Below are positions 23,836 through 31,389 of a stretch of DNA of 64,000 nt, piece by piece. Position 1 is the first letter of the stretch; each line of letters opens with the position of its first letter. The notes under the pieces were generated by a model. It was not told the origin of the DNA. It did no database searches and saw nothing but the letters and a program-made list of their open reading frames with translations. The DNA is from JACPXH01 sp964409225 (GTDB lineage Bacteria > Patescibacteriota > Minisyncoccia > JACPXH01). The position numbers and the translations under genes were made by a program. The stretch spans positions 1 through 64,000 of the forward strand of contig CAYPCM010000001.1 in the NCBI GenBank assembly GCA_964409225.1, read 5' to 3'.

Positions 23836-24660
23836 ATGAAGCAATACCGTCCAACCAGTCCCGGCCGCCGACAGATGACGTCGGTTGACTTTTCCATACT
23901 CGCTTACGGTCCGACGCAGAAGAATCTGGTGGCCGGTCGGGCCAAGCGGTCTGCCAGAACGCGCCACGCCGGCATCACCGTACGTCATCGCGGCGGCGGT
24001 GTTAAGCAGAGATATCGGTTTGTTGATTTCCGACAGCTGAAGCGAGGCGTGCCGGGCAAGGTGGCCGCGATTGAGTATGATCCCAATCGCAGCGCTTTTA
24101 TCGCTTTGGTTGTATATGCTGATGGAGAAAAACTTTATCTGCTTGCGCCACAGGGCTTGAATGTTGGCGATGCCGTGCTTACGGCAGAAGAGGCGCCGCT
24201 TAAACCAGGCCACCGCCTCATGTTAAAAAACATTCCAGTGGGCGCGTTTATTCACAATATCGAGCTGGCCCCGGGCAGGGGCGGTCAGATTGCGCGCAGT
24301 GCCGGCTCAAGCGCCCAAGTGATGGCTCACGACGGCGGATACGCGCACGTAAAACTTCCGTCCACAGAAATCAGAAAGATTGCCGAAAGCGTTTACGCTT
24401 CAGTGGGCATGGTTTCCAACCCCGAGCATGGTGCAGTTTCTGTCGGGAAAGCAGGCAGGAATCGTTGGCGCGGGATCAGGCCGACGGTGCGCGGCAGCGC
24501 CATGAATCCGGTTGATCACTCGCACGGCGGGGGCGAAGGTCGGGCGCCAATCGGACTTAAATACCCCAAGACCCCGTGGGGCAAACACGCGTTAGGCGTA
24601 AAAACACGTAAGCGAAGTAAACGATCCAACGTCTTTATTGTGCAGAGACGGACAAAATAA
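23836..24660 (+). CDS. rplB: 50S ribosomal protein uL2
   Basis: 274 residues from the ATG at 23836 (MKQYRPTSPGRRQM); a TTG two codons earlier is less likely. RHRGGGVKQRYRFVDF, the VGNPEHG-type SNPEHGAVSVGKAGRNRW and RGSAMNPVDHSHGGGEGRAPIG (with the functional His) are all present. It helps join the subunits and supports peptidyl transfer. Confidence 0.96.
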   Translation: MKQYRPTSPGRRQMTSVDFSILAYGPTQKNLVAGRAKRSARTRHAGITVRHRGGGVKQRYRFVDFRQLKRGVPGKVAAIEYDPNRSAFIALVVYADGEKLYLLAPQGLNVGDAVLTAEEAPLKPGHRLMLKNIPVGAFIHNIELAPGRGGQIARSAGSSAQVMAHDGGYAHVKLPSTEIRKIAESVYASVGMVSNPEHGAVSVGKAGRNRWRGIRPTVRGSAMNPVDHSHGGGEGRAPIGLKYPKTPWGKHALGVKTRKRSKRSNVFIVQRRTK

Positions 24661-24780
24661 GTTTAAAGTTAAAAGTTCAAAATGACAGTCCAAAATTCAA
24701 AATTAGCGAAAGCTAAAATCGTCCGCCGCAGGCGGCACCTTAACTTTGCACTTTGAACTTTGCATTTTTAATTTAAGATT
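24661..24780. repeat. AT-rich inverted-repeat spacer with a GC core
   Basis: TAAAGTTAAAAGTTCAAAATG... pairs with ...CTTTGAACTTTGCATTTTTAA. The centre holds CCGCCGCAGGCGGC, a small GC hairpin. It lies between rplB and rpsS. Confidence 0.65.
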
Positions 24781-25113
24781 ATGTCCCGCAGTCTCAAAAA
24801 GGGTCCGTACGTGGATCCGAAACTCGCAAAAAAAATAAGCCGGCTCCGCGCGGGCGACCAGACCGTGATTAAAACGTGGTCGCGCGCTTCGATGATAACG
24901 CCCGAGATGATTGGCTTTACCGTCGGCATTCACAATGGCCGCGACCATACGCCGGTGCTCATCCGCGAGGAGATGGTTGGTCATCGTTTGGGCGAGTTTT
25001 CGCCCACGCGCAAATTCATCCGTCATGGCGGCAAGATGCAGCGAGAAATAGAATCGCAGGCCGGGCAGCCACCAGCCGCGGTTGCGGGTACCGAGGCAAA
25101 TAAGAACGCGTAG
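24781..25113 (+). CDS. rpsS: 30S ribosomal protein uS19
   Basis: 110 residues. MSRSLKKGPYVD, TWSRASMITPEMIG and VGHRLGEFSPTRKFIRHGG are classic. A short C-terminal tail extends beyond the usual end. It sits in the 30S head near the A-site tRNA. Confidence 0.96.
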   Translation: MSRSLKKGPYVDPKLAKKISRLRAGDQTVIKTWSRASMITPEMIGFTVGIHNGRDHTPVLIREEMVGHRLGEFSPTRKFIRHGGKMQREIESQAGQPPAAVAGTEANKNA

Positions 25114-25118
25114 CCCTT

Positions 25119-25646
25119 ATGCTTGTTCGCGCGCAACTCAAGTATTTACGCATGAGCCCTCGGAAGGTGCGGTTGGTGGCGGGTTTGCTGCGTGGTCGGA
25201 CCGTACCTGAAGCGCGACTTAGGCTTGCGGCAGTGGTGAGGGGCGCCGCCACGCCTTTGCGTAAGCTTCTCAAGTCGGCGGTGGCAAATGCGAAGCACTC
25301 TTTTGCGCTCGATGAAAGCCGCCTCTACATTGCGGGTATTCGTGTCGACGGCGGTCCGACACTCAAGCGTTTCCGGCCGCGGTCCCGGGGCATGACCCAC
25401 CCAATTCACAAGCGTACGAGTCATATAACTATTCTGCTCGATGAAAGGGGTGAAGCTGTTCGTACAGTTGCAGCTGAAGCGTTTGCACCAGAGCCCGAAG
25501 GCGTGTCGGCGGCTGATTCTAGCACCAAACCGACCGAGCGACGTCAGCGCACCTGGCGCGACGGCGCGCGCGAGGCAGGGCCCGCGACGCGACGCCAACG
25601 CATCCTGGACGTGGGTAGGCGCATCTTTCGCCGCAAAGCGATATAG
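25119..25646 (+). CDS. rplV: 50S ribosomal protein uL22 with long C-terminal extension
   Basis: 175 residues against about 110. The first 115 or so are normal uL22 (YLRMSPRKVRLVAGLLRG; the beta-hairpin with RFRPRSRGMTHPIHKRTSHITILL). About 60 residues follow, first acidic and Ala-rich, then strongly basic (RRQRTWRDGAR...GRRIFRRKAI). The basic tail probably contacts rRNA at the surface near the tunnel exit. It is followed closely by rpsC. Confidence 0.94.
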   Translation: MLVRAQLKYLRMSPRKVRLVAGLLRGRTVPEARLRLAAVVRGAATPLRKLLKSAVANAKHSFALDESRLYIAGIRVDGGPTLKRFRPRSRGMTHPIHKRTSHITILLDERGEAVRTVAAEAFAPEPEGVSAADSSTKPTERRQRTWRDGAREAGPATRRQRILDVGRRIFRRKAI

Positions 25647-25666
25647 GTCCTATAAGTCCTATCGAC

Positions 25667-26344
25667 ATGGGTCAGAAGGTACATCCTATAGGGTTTCGCA
25701 TCGGGCAGACGGCAAGCTGGGTTAGCCGGTGGTTTTCGCCACGGCGCTACCGGCAGTTCTTGAAAGAGGATGTGGCCATCCGACGATTCGTAGCGAAACG
25801 TTTCGACAAAGCCGGGATAGCAAAAATAGAAATCGAGCGATCCGGAGCCATGACCACGGTTATTGTCTGGACGAATAGGCCAGGGGTGCTGGTAGGCCGC
25901 GGCGGATCAGGCCTTGAGGGCATCAAGCGGGAGATTATTCGATTGCTCGAGGCGCGGGAACGGGACGTGCGTCTTGAGGTGCGTGAGGTGCGCGATTCCA
26001 GCACGAACGCGTCCTTGGTCGCACAAGCGATCGCCCAAGATCTCCTGAAGCGCTTGCCGTTTCGACGCGTCCTGCGCCAGCATCTTGCCCGCATCACGCA
26101 GGCAAAGGAGGCTCAAGGCGCCAAAATTACCATTTCTGGGCGTCTGGGTGGGTCAGAGATGTCGAGATCAGAGAGCGTGTTCGAAGGGCGCTTGCCGCTT
26201 CAGTCGTTGCGTGCCAACGTGGATTATGCGCAGCGCCACGCCTTCACCCCGTACGGCGTCATCGGCATCAAGGTGTGGATTTACAAAGGGGAGGTATTTG
26301 ATGAAAGTTTAAAACTCAAAGCGCAAAGCTCAAAGGGAACGTAA
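25667..26344 (+). CDS. rpsC: 30S ribosomal protein uS3
   Basis: 225 residues. MGQKVHPIGFRIG, the KH domain VLVGRGGSGLEGIKREI (GxxG loop as GRGG) and KITISGRLGGSEMSRSE are typical. The last residues (KLKAQSSKGT) are encoded by the start of an AT-rich repeat, so the C-terminus seems to have been set by that insertion. It forms part of the mRNA entry channel. Confidence 0.95.
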   Translation: MGQKVHPIGFRIGQTASWVSRWFSPRRYRQFLKEDVAIRRFVAKRFDKAGIAKIEIERSGAMTTVIVWTNRPGVLVGRGGSGLEGIKREIIRLLEARERDVRLEVREVRDSSTNASLVAQAIAQDLLKRLPFRRVLRQHLARITQAKEAQGAKITISGRLGGSEMSRSESVFEGRLPLQSLRANVDYAQRHAFTPYGVIGIKVWIYKGEVFDESLKLKAQSSKGT

Positions 26345-26447
26345 CGTACCGAATTTTCCATTTTGATGGTTCGACTCGGCTCACCATATATATCCTGAGC
26401 GAAGTCGAAGGATGAGATTTGCATTTTGAGTTTGAGCGAAGCGAACT
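26345..26447. repeat. Spacer with GAGCGAAGTCGA-type repeat, copy 2
   Basis: 26363-26412 is almost the exact reverse complement of 138-190. It is flanked by AT-rich word repeats (CATTTTGA on both sides). It lies between rpsC and rplP. Confidence 0.75.
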
Positions 26448-26858
26448 ATGTTGGTTCCGAAAAAAGTCAAACATCGCAAATGGCATAAGGGTCATGCGCG
26501 TGCCAGCCGCGAGGCCCGCGGCACTACAATCGCTTTTGGCGGTTTGGGGCTGGTTGCAACTGAAGCGTGTTGGGTCAATGCTCGTCAAATCGAGGCGGCT
26601 CGCCGCGTGCTCGCTCGAGCCATTCAAAAAGGCGGCAAGGTGTGGGTGCGGATATTTCCGGATAAACCCGTAACCCGCAAAGGCGTGGAGGTGCCAATGG
26701 GCGGCGGCAAGGGGAGTGTGGAGTTTTATGTTGTCGCTGTTCGGCCGGGCCGGGTTATGTTCGAGATCGACGGATTGTCGGCTGAAGTCGCCAGAGATGC
26801 ATTGCGCCGGGCCGGCCACAAACTGCCGCTAAGCACCAAAATCATGCACCGATCATGA
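26448..26858 (+). CDS. rplP: 50S ribosomal protein uL16
   Basis: 136 residues. MLVPKKVKHRKWHKGH, FGGLGLVATEACWVNARQIEAAR, VWVRIFPDKPVTRKGVEVPMGGGKGSVE and the LPLSTKI end are diagnostic. It helps place tRNA in the A and P sites. It overlaps rpmC by 4 nt. Confidence 0.96.
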   Translation: MLVPKKVKHRKWHKGHARASREARGTTIAFGGLGLVATEACWVNARQIEAARRVLARAIQKGGKVWVRIFPDKPVTRKGVEVPMGGGKGSVEFYVVAVRPGRVMFEIDGLSAEVARDALRRAGHKLPLSTKIMHRS

Positions 26859-27046
26859 AGCCCTCACTCGTCGCACCGAAAACAGTACCGGAATTGCGGG
26901 CCGAACTCATGAAGTCACGCGAGGAACTTCGGCAGTTGAGATTTGCCGCATTTGCCACTAAGCCCAAGAACGTTCGCCAGCTGCGTACAGTTCGACGCGG
27001 CATCGCCCGTTTGCTGACCGCGCTCAGACGGTTCGAGCAGTCCTAA
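26855..27046 (+). CDS. rpmC: 50S ribosomal protein uL29
   Basis: 63 residues, two long helices. ELRAELMKSREELRQLRFAA and the RRGIARLLTALR end fit uL29. The usual KNP(H)R segment reads KPKNVRQLRTVRR. Located near the tunnel exit. The start overlaps rplP. Confidence 0.92.
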   Translation: MKPSLVAPKTVPELRAELMKSREELRQLRFAAFATKPKNVRQLRTVRRGIARLLTALRRFEQS

Positions 27047-27055
27047 ACTAAATCT

Positions 27056-27319
27056 ATGCCTAGTCGTATTCTTAAGGGCACTGTTGTTTCCGACCACACG
27101 GCAGGTACAGTCGTGGTGGCGGTAAACACCCTCAAGGCACACCCTAAATACAGAACCCGCTACGTGGTCACAAAACGCTACCAGGCACACGATCCTCGAC
27201 GTCAATACCGGGCGGGAGATATTGTCGAGATCCGCGAGTCGCGGCCGATTTCGAAGCACAAACATTGGATCGTGCTGCACAAGGTCGGCGCGGCGGTTTC
27301 AAAGAAATCGGAATTATGA
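27056..27319 (+). CDS. rpsQ: 30S ribosomal protein uS17
   Basis: 87 residues. GTVVSDHTAGTVVVAV, HPKYRTRYVVTKRYQAHD and GDIVEIRESRPISKHKHW define the OB-fold protein. It binds 16S rRNA early in assembly. It overlaps rplN by 4 nt. Confidence 0.95.
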   Translation: MPSRILKGTVVSDHTAGTVVVAVNTLKAHPKYRTRYVVTKRYQAHDPRRQYRAGDIVEIRESRPISKHKHWIVLHKVGAAVSKKSEL

Positions 27320-27681
27320 TTCAGACGCGCGCCATGTTGAACGTTGCCGATAACACCGGAGCAAAAAAGCTTCAGTGCATTAAGGTTTTGGGCGGTACTC
27401 GCCGTCGTTACGCGTTGCTCGGCGACATCATTGTGTGCGCCGTAAAAGAAGCCGAACCGCGCAAAGCGGTGAGGAAAAGCGATGTGGTGCGCGCGGTCAT
27501 AGTGCGCACGCGTAATCCGGTTCGGCGGCGAGACGGCAGTTACGTCCGTTTCGATGAGAACGCCGCAGTTATTTTGGACGGCCGTGAGCCCAAAGGCGGG
27601 CGCATCTTCGGGCCAATCGCGCGCGAACTCCGGGAACGTGGATTCACGAAAATCATTTCTTTGGCGGAAGAAATCGTATGA
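27316..27681 (+). CDS. rplN: 50S ribosomal protein uL14
   Basis: 121 residues from the ATG at 27316 (MIQTRAMLNVADNTGAK), the universal start. VRTRNPVRRRDGSYVRFDENAAVILD and GRIFGPIARELR follow. It forms a bridge to the small subunit. It overlaps both neighbours by 4 nt. Confidence 0.96.
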   Translation: MIQTRAMLNVADNTGAKKLQCIKVLGGTRRRYALLGDIIVCAVKEAEPRKAVRKSDVVRAVIVRTRNPVRRRDGSYVRFDENAAVILDGREPKGGRIFGPIARELRERGFTKIISLAEEIV

Positions 27682-27989
27682 GCGCGCACCTGAAGACCGG
27701 CGATACCGTGGTCGTCCTTTCAGGCAAGGAGCGTCGCAAGCGCGGCAAGGTCATCCGGGCCTACCCTCGAGCTGGCCGCATTACTGTCGAAGGCGTCAAC
27801 GTCAGGCTGCGCCATCGCCGCCCCCGGCGTGCCGGCGAAAAAGGTCAAAAGATAGAGCTGACGCTGTCCATACCCGCAGCGAGAGCGATGTTGATTTGTC
27901 CTAGCTGCGGCAAGCCGACACGAGTGCGTGCGGCCACGGAAGGCGATCAGAAGCGCCGGGGTTGCCGTAAGTGCGGGGCGACGTTCTAA
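27678..27989 (+). CDS. rplX: 50S ribosomal protein uL24
   Basis: 103 residues. The KOW motif appears as LKTGDTVVVLSGKERRKRGKVIRAYPRAGRI, with GVNVRLRH. The C-terminal part has CPSC (about residue 75) and CRKCG, a zinc ribbon that many but not all uL24 proteins carry. It starts large-subunit assembly. Confidence 0.94.
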   Translation: MSAHLKTGDTVVVLSGKERRKRGKVIRAYPRAGRITVEGVNVRLRHRRPRRAGEKGQKIELTLSIPAARAMLICPSCGKPTRVRAATEGDQKRRGCRKCGATF

Positions 27990-28050
27990 GTCGATATTTC
28001 TTTTCGATATATCGATAATGGCGAAATATCGAAATTTCGCGATTGTGCCT

Positions 28051-28668
28051 ATGCCGCGTGTAAAATCAGAAAAAAAAGCAGCCCGGCCAGCGCGGGCCCG
28101 CAAACCACAGCCGGCGCTTGCACCGAGCCGACTCGTCGCGCGCTACCGTGAAGTCGTAGTCCCGGCCATGAAGGAGAAGTTCGGTTATGCTAATAATCTC
28201 GCGGTGCCTCGGCTCGAAAAGGTCGTGGTGAACGTGGGCGTGGGGCGTATCGTTAAAGACAAAGCGATGCTTGAGCAGGTGGTCGAGGGGTTGGGCCGCA
28301 TCACCGGGCAAAAACCGCAAGCGACCATGGCTAAAAAGTCGGTGGCCTCGTTCAAGACGCGCCGCGGCATGACTATTGGCTATCGGGTCACGCTACGCGG
28401 TCGGCGCATGCGCGACTTTGTCGATCGTCTGGTGGCTATCGCCCTGCCGCGCACTCATGACTTTCGGGGTCTATCGGCTGCGTCGGTTGACGGCAGCGGC
28501 AACTTGACGATAGGAGTGCGCGAGCATATTGTATTTCCTGAGATTATGGCCGAATCCGCACGCAACATTTGGGGATTTGAGGCGACCGTTGTGACCACGG
28601 CTAAATCACGCGCCGAGGGTTTGGAACTGTTTCGACTTCTAGGGTTTCCCATTCGTACCCGGGGGTAG
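28051..28668 (+). CDS. rplE: 50S ribosomal protein uL5
   Basis: 205 residues from the ATG at 28051; earlier starts (28018) fall in a CGATAT-rich inverted repeat (about 27992-28040). A basic N-terminal tail of about 25 residues precedes the normal core: NNLAVPRLEKVVVNVGVG, TGQKPQATMAKKSVASFKTRRGM, RTHDFRGLS and NLTIGVREHIVFPE. It holds 5S rRNA. Confidence 0.92.
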   Translation: MPRVKSEKKAARPARARKPQPALAPSRLVARYREVVVPAMKEKFGYANNLAVPRLEKVVVNVGVGRIVKDKAMLEQVVEGLGRITGQKPQATMAKKSVASFKTRRGMTIGYRVTLRGRRMRDFVDRLVAIALPRTHDFRGLSAASVDGSGNLTIGVREHIVFPEIMAESARNIWGFEATVVTTAKSRAEGLELFRLLGFPIRTRG

Positions 28669-28675
28669 ATCGAAT

Positions 28676-28861
28676 ATGGCCAAAACATCGCTTATCGTCA
28701 GGGCTTCGCGTCGACCAAAATACTCTACGCGGGTAGTGCGCCGGTGTTTCCGGTGTGGTCGAGTGCGGGGATACTTGCGTAAATTCGGCGTCTGCCGCAT
28801 ATGCTTTCGGGAGCTTGCCAGCGTTGGAGAGCTGCCGGGAGTAAAAAAGTCGAGCTGGTAG
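28676..28861 (+). CDS. rpsZ: 30S ribosomal protein uS14, zinc-binding type
   Basis: 61 residues. CFRCGR and CRICFR give the C4 zinc site; VRGYLRKFGVCRICFRELA is the family core. This is the short zinc form, not the longer zinc-free one. It starts 7 nt after rplE. Confidence 0.95.
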   Translation: MAKTSLIVRASRRPKYSTRVVRRCFRCGRVRGYLRKFGVCRICFRELASVGELPGVKKSSW

Positions 28862-29011
28862 TAAAAAAATCAAAAGTTAAAAATCAAATATCAAAAACAC
28901 AAATCGAAATTCAAAGATGACGCGCCCTCGCTTCGCTCGAGAGTCGAGATCCTTCACCCCTCGGGCTCAGGATGACACGCGGTGTCAATTTTGCATTTGA
29001 GCGAAGCGAAT
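28862..29011. repeat. Spacer with AT-rich words and a GATCCTTCAC...CAGGATGAC repeat
   Basis: AATCAAATATCAAAAA recurs here, then a GATCCTTCACCCCTCGGGCTCAGGAT hairpin-like unit (about 28948-28974) of the same family as 43397-43505. It lies between rpsZ and rpsH. Confidence 0.65.
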
Positions 29012-29404
29012 ATGACTGATCCTATTGCTGACATGTTGGTGCGGCTCGTGAACGCGAGTCGGGCGAAGCATGCGTCGGTGCTCATTCCGCATTCGAAGCT
29101 TAAATTCGCCATACTCCAAATTTTGAAGCGCGAGGGGTTTGTAGGCGAAATCGTCAGGCGAGGCAAGCGGGTGGCTAAGCGTCTTGAGGTGGCGCTTCTT
29201 TACCAAGAAGAAGGCGCGGCGCTCATCGAATCGGCGCGGCGCATCTCGCGGCCTGGCAAGCGCGTGTATATGCCCGTGGCCCGACTCAGGCCCCAACGTT
29301 TTCACCGCGGTTTGATCGTCATTTCTACGCCCCAAGGTATCATGACAAACCAAGAAGCTGCGGCAGCAAAGGTCGGCGGCGAGGTTCTTTGCGAGATTCG
29401 CTAA
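29012..29404 (+). CDS. rpsH: 30S ribosomal protein uS8
   Basis: 130 residues from the ATG at 29012 (MTDPIADMLVRLVNASRAK). SRPGKRVYMPVARL and VISTPQGIMTNQEA are typical of uS8, which binds the central domain of 16S rRNA. Confidence 0.95.
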   Translation: MTDPIADMLVRLVNASRAKHASVLIPHSKLKFAILQILKREGFVGEIVRRGKRVAKRLEVALLYQEEGAALIESARRISRPGKRVYMPVARLRPQRFHRGLIVISTPQGIMTNQEAAAAKVGGEVLCEIR

Positions 29405-29418
29405 TTCTCACACTCCCC

Positions 29419-29964
29419 ATGTCGCGTATCGGCCGCGCCCCCATAATCATTCCCAGCGGCGTCGCCGTCTCCCTAGACGGCAGGCGCGCTATTGTGCGCG
29501 GGCCCAAAGGAGAGCTTAAGCGCGTACTGCCAACTGGTTTTTCAGTACATAGCGAAGGCGCAGCACTCACTATTGCCCCGATCTCTGATTCGACCAGCGC
29601 GAATGCCGTCTGGGGGCTGGTGCGGGCTTTGGTTAAGAACATGATCATAGGAGTGAGCGACGGTTTTGAAAAGCGGCTCATCATCGAAGGCGTTGGTTAT
29701 CGCGCCGAAGTGCAGGGCCGGGACGCGGTTTTTACGCTAGGGTTTTCGCACCCGGTGCGTCTTACGCCGCCAGAGGGCATTACGGTCAGTGTTTCCAAAA
29801 ACATAATTACGGTTGCCGGCGCTGATAAAGAATCAGTTGGGCAGGTGGCGGCCAGCATTCGGGCGTTCAAGCCTCCTGAACCGTATAAAGGCAAGGGCAT
29901 CCGGTACGAGGATGAAGTGGTGCGGCGCAAGGCGGGTAAAAAGGCCGTGGCTTCGGCCAAGTAA
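29419..29964 (+). CDS. rplF: 50S ribosomal protein uL6
   Basis: 181 residues from the ATG at 29419 (MSRIGRAPIIIPSGV). GPKGELKRVLP, NMIIGVSDGFEKRLIIEGVGYRAEV and the C-terminal PPEPYKGKGIRYEDEVVRRKAGK are diagnostic. Lies near the sarcin-ricin loop. Confidence 0.96.
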   Translation: MSRIGRAPIIIPSGVAVSLDGRRAIVRGPKGELKRVLPTGFSVHSEGAALTIAPISDSTSANAVWGLVRALVKNMIIGVSDGFEKRLIIEGVGYRAEVQGRDAVFTLGFSHPVRLTPPEGITVSVSKNIITVAGADKESVGQVAASIRAFKPPEPYKGKGIRYEDEVVRRKAGKKAVASAK

Positions 29965-29966
29965 AC

Positions 29967-30326
29967 ATGGGACGGACAAACCTCACAAAATACGCGTACC
30001 TCACCCGCAGACGCCGGCGCGTCCGGGCAAAGGTATTTGGCACGGCCGAGCGCCCGCGGCTCGTTGTATTTCGGTCGAACATACACATGTATGCGCAACT
30101 TATAGATGACGTCTCTAGACGCACCTTGGGCTCTGCTTCGGATTTTGAAGTGGCGGGCAGGTCTCTCGATCGCATGGCGCGCGCCGAAGGAGTTGGCGAG
30201 TTGGTGGCTCGGCGAGCCCGGGCCCTCGGGATTGTGTCGGCAGTGTTTGATCGGGGCGGTCGGCGCTACCTTGGACGGGTAAAAGCGCTGGCCGAAGCGG
30301 CGCGCAAGGCCGGCCTCAAGTTTTAA
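29967..30326 (+). CDS. rplR: 50S ribosomal protein uL18
   Basis: 119 residues. RPRLVVFRSNIHMYAQLIDD and the end LGRVKALAEAARKAGLKF fit uL18, which binds 5S rRNA with uL5. It starts 2 nt after rplF. Confidence 0.95.
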   Translation: MGRTNLTKYAYLTRRRRRVRAKVFGTAERPRLVVFRSNIHMYAQLIDDVSRRTLGSASDFEVAGRSLDRMARAEGVGELVARRARALGIVSAVFDRGGRRYLGRVKALAEAARKAGLKF

Positions 30327-30337
30327 TTCGAATTTAT

Positions 30338-30808
30338 ATGGCCAGGTTTTCTCGCCGGGAAAGACCAGAGTTCGATCACGTGGTGCTCGATGTGCGTCGG
30401 GTGACTCGCGTTGTGGCTGGCGGGCGGCGGTTCTCATTTCGTGTGACTGTGGTGGTGGGCAACAAGAAAGGGCTTGTTGGTATTGGAGTGGGTAAGGGCA
30501 GAGACGTATCTAAAGCGATCGAGAAAGCAACGAGTGCAGCTAAAAAGCGCCTTCTGGCTGTGCCGATCACGAAACGAGGGACGATACCGCATGACATGTT
30601 CGCGAAATTCGGCGCAGCGCGAGTGTATCTCAAGCCTTCAGCCGAGGGCCGCGGTGTAATTGCCGGTAGCGCTGTACGAGCCATCTGCATCTTGGCCGGT
30701 GTGACCAACATAACGGCCAAGGTTTTATCCAGATCCACCAACAAGCTCAATATCGCGCAGGCAACTATGGCAGCGTTGGAAAAATTAAAAATCAAAAAGC
30801 AAAAATAA
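30338..30808 (+). CDS. rpsE: 30S ribosomal protein uS5
   Basis: 156 residues. VVGNKKGLVGIGVGKGRDV, TIPHDMFAKFGAARVYLKPS and GVIAGSAVRAICILAGVTNI are typical. The last residues (LKIKKQK) come from the start of the next AT-rich repeat. In most bacteria rpmD (uL30) follows; here there is only the spacer and then rplO. Confidence 0.95.
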   Translation: MARFSRRERPEFDHVVLDVRRVTRVVAGGRRFSFRVTVVVGNKKGLVGIGVGKGRDVSKAIEKATSAAKKRLLAVPITKRGTIPHDMFAKFGAARVYLKPSAEGRGVIAGSAVRAICILAGVTNITAKVLSRSTNKLNIAQATMAALEKLKIKKQK

Positions 30809-30939
30809 AAAATACAAATCAAAACTTTTACCCCGAGCGCAATCGAGGGGCAAAAATGCGAAAGGTACGGATCGTTCCGCGAAGCGGCCACCATTATTTT
30901 TGATTTTTAATATTTGATTTTTTATTTTACGAAGCAACT
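30809..30939. repeat. AT-rich inverted-repeat spacer where rpmD would normally be
   Basis: AAAATTAAAAATCAAAAAGC... pairs with ...TTTTTGATTTTTAATATTTG. The core CCCCGAGCGCAATCGAGGGG repeats the core of the 17258 spacer. No uL30-like ORF in any frame. Confidence 0.7.
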
Positions 30940-31380
30940 ATGCAACTGCACACCCTTCAACCAAGTCACCGATCAAGAGCGGCAAAGCGCATCGCCCGCG
31001 GCGGCAAGCGCGGCGGCTATTCGGGCCGCGGCCTGAAGGGTCAGAAGTCCCGGGCTGGCGCAAAGATTCGTCCGGCTTTGCGAGACATCATCAAAAAAAT
31101 TCCAAAGCAGCGTGGTCGCTCTAAGCATCAGTTCAAATCCAGGTCGCTAAAGCCGGTTACGCTAAACGTGGGCGACCTCGGACGGTTTTTTCCGGCTGGT
31201 GCCGCGATAAGTCCGGCGTTGCTTGTGAGTGCGGGCGCGGTGCGCCGGATACACGGTCGAATACCTAGGGTAAAAATTTTAGGCGCAGGTGCGGCGCCGG
31301 CACGCGTACTATTAACTGGCTGCTTGGTTTCAGCTGCCGCCCGTCAGAAAATCGAGGGCGCTCAAGGGAGTGTGTCTTAA
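30940..31380 (+). CDS. rplO: 50S ribosomal protein uL15
   Basis: 146 residues. MQLHTLQPSHRSRAAKRIARGGKRGGYSGRGLKGQKSRAG is the classic Gly/Arg-rich N-terminal extension that threads into 23S rRNA. The C-terminal globular part follows at about residue 65. Confidence 0.94.
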   Translation: MQLHTLQPSHRSRAAKRIARGGKRGGYSGRGLKGQKSRAGAKIRPALRDIIKKIPKQRGRSKHQFKSRSLKPVTLNVGDLGRFFPAGAAISPALLVSAGAVRRIHGRIPRVKILGAGAAPARVLLTGCLVSAAARQKIEGAQGSVS

Positions 31381-31389
31381 AAAGCGCAT

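Noticed and set aside
17258..30939. CRISPR-like repeats among AT-rich spacers
   Set aside because: Repeats are inverted and scattered, not regularly spaced with unique spacers; no cas genes.
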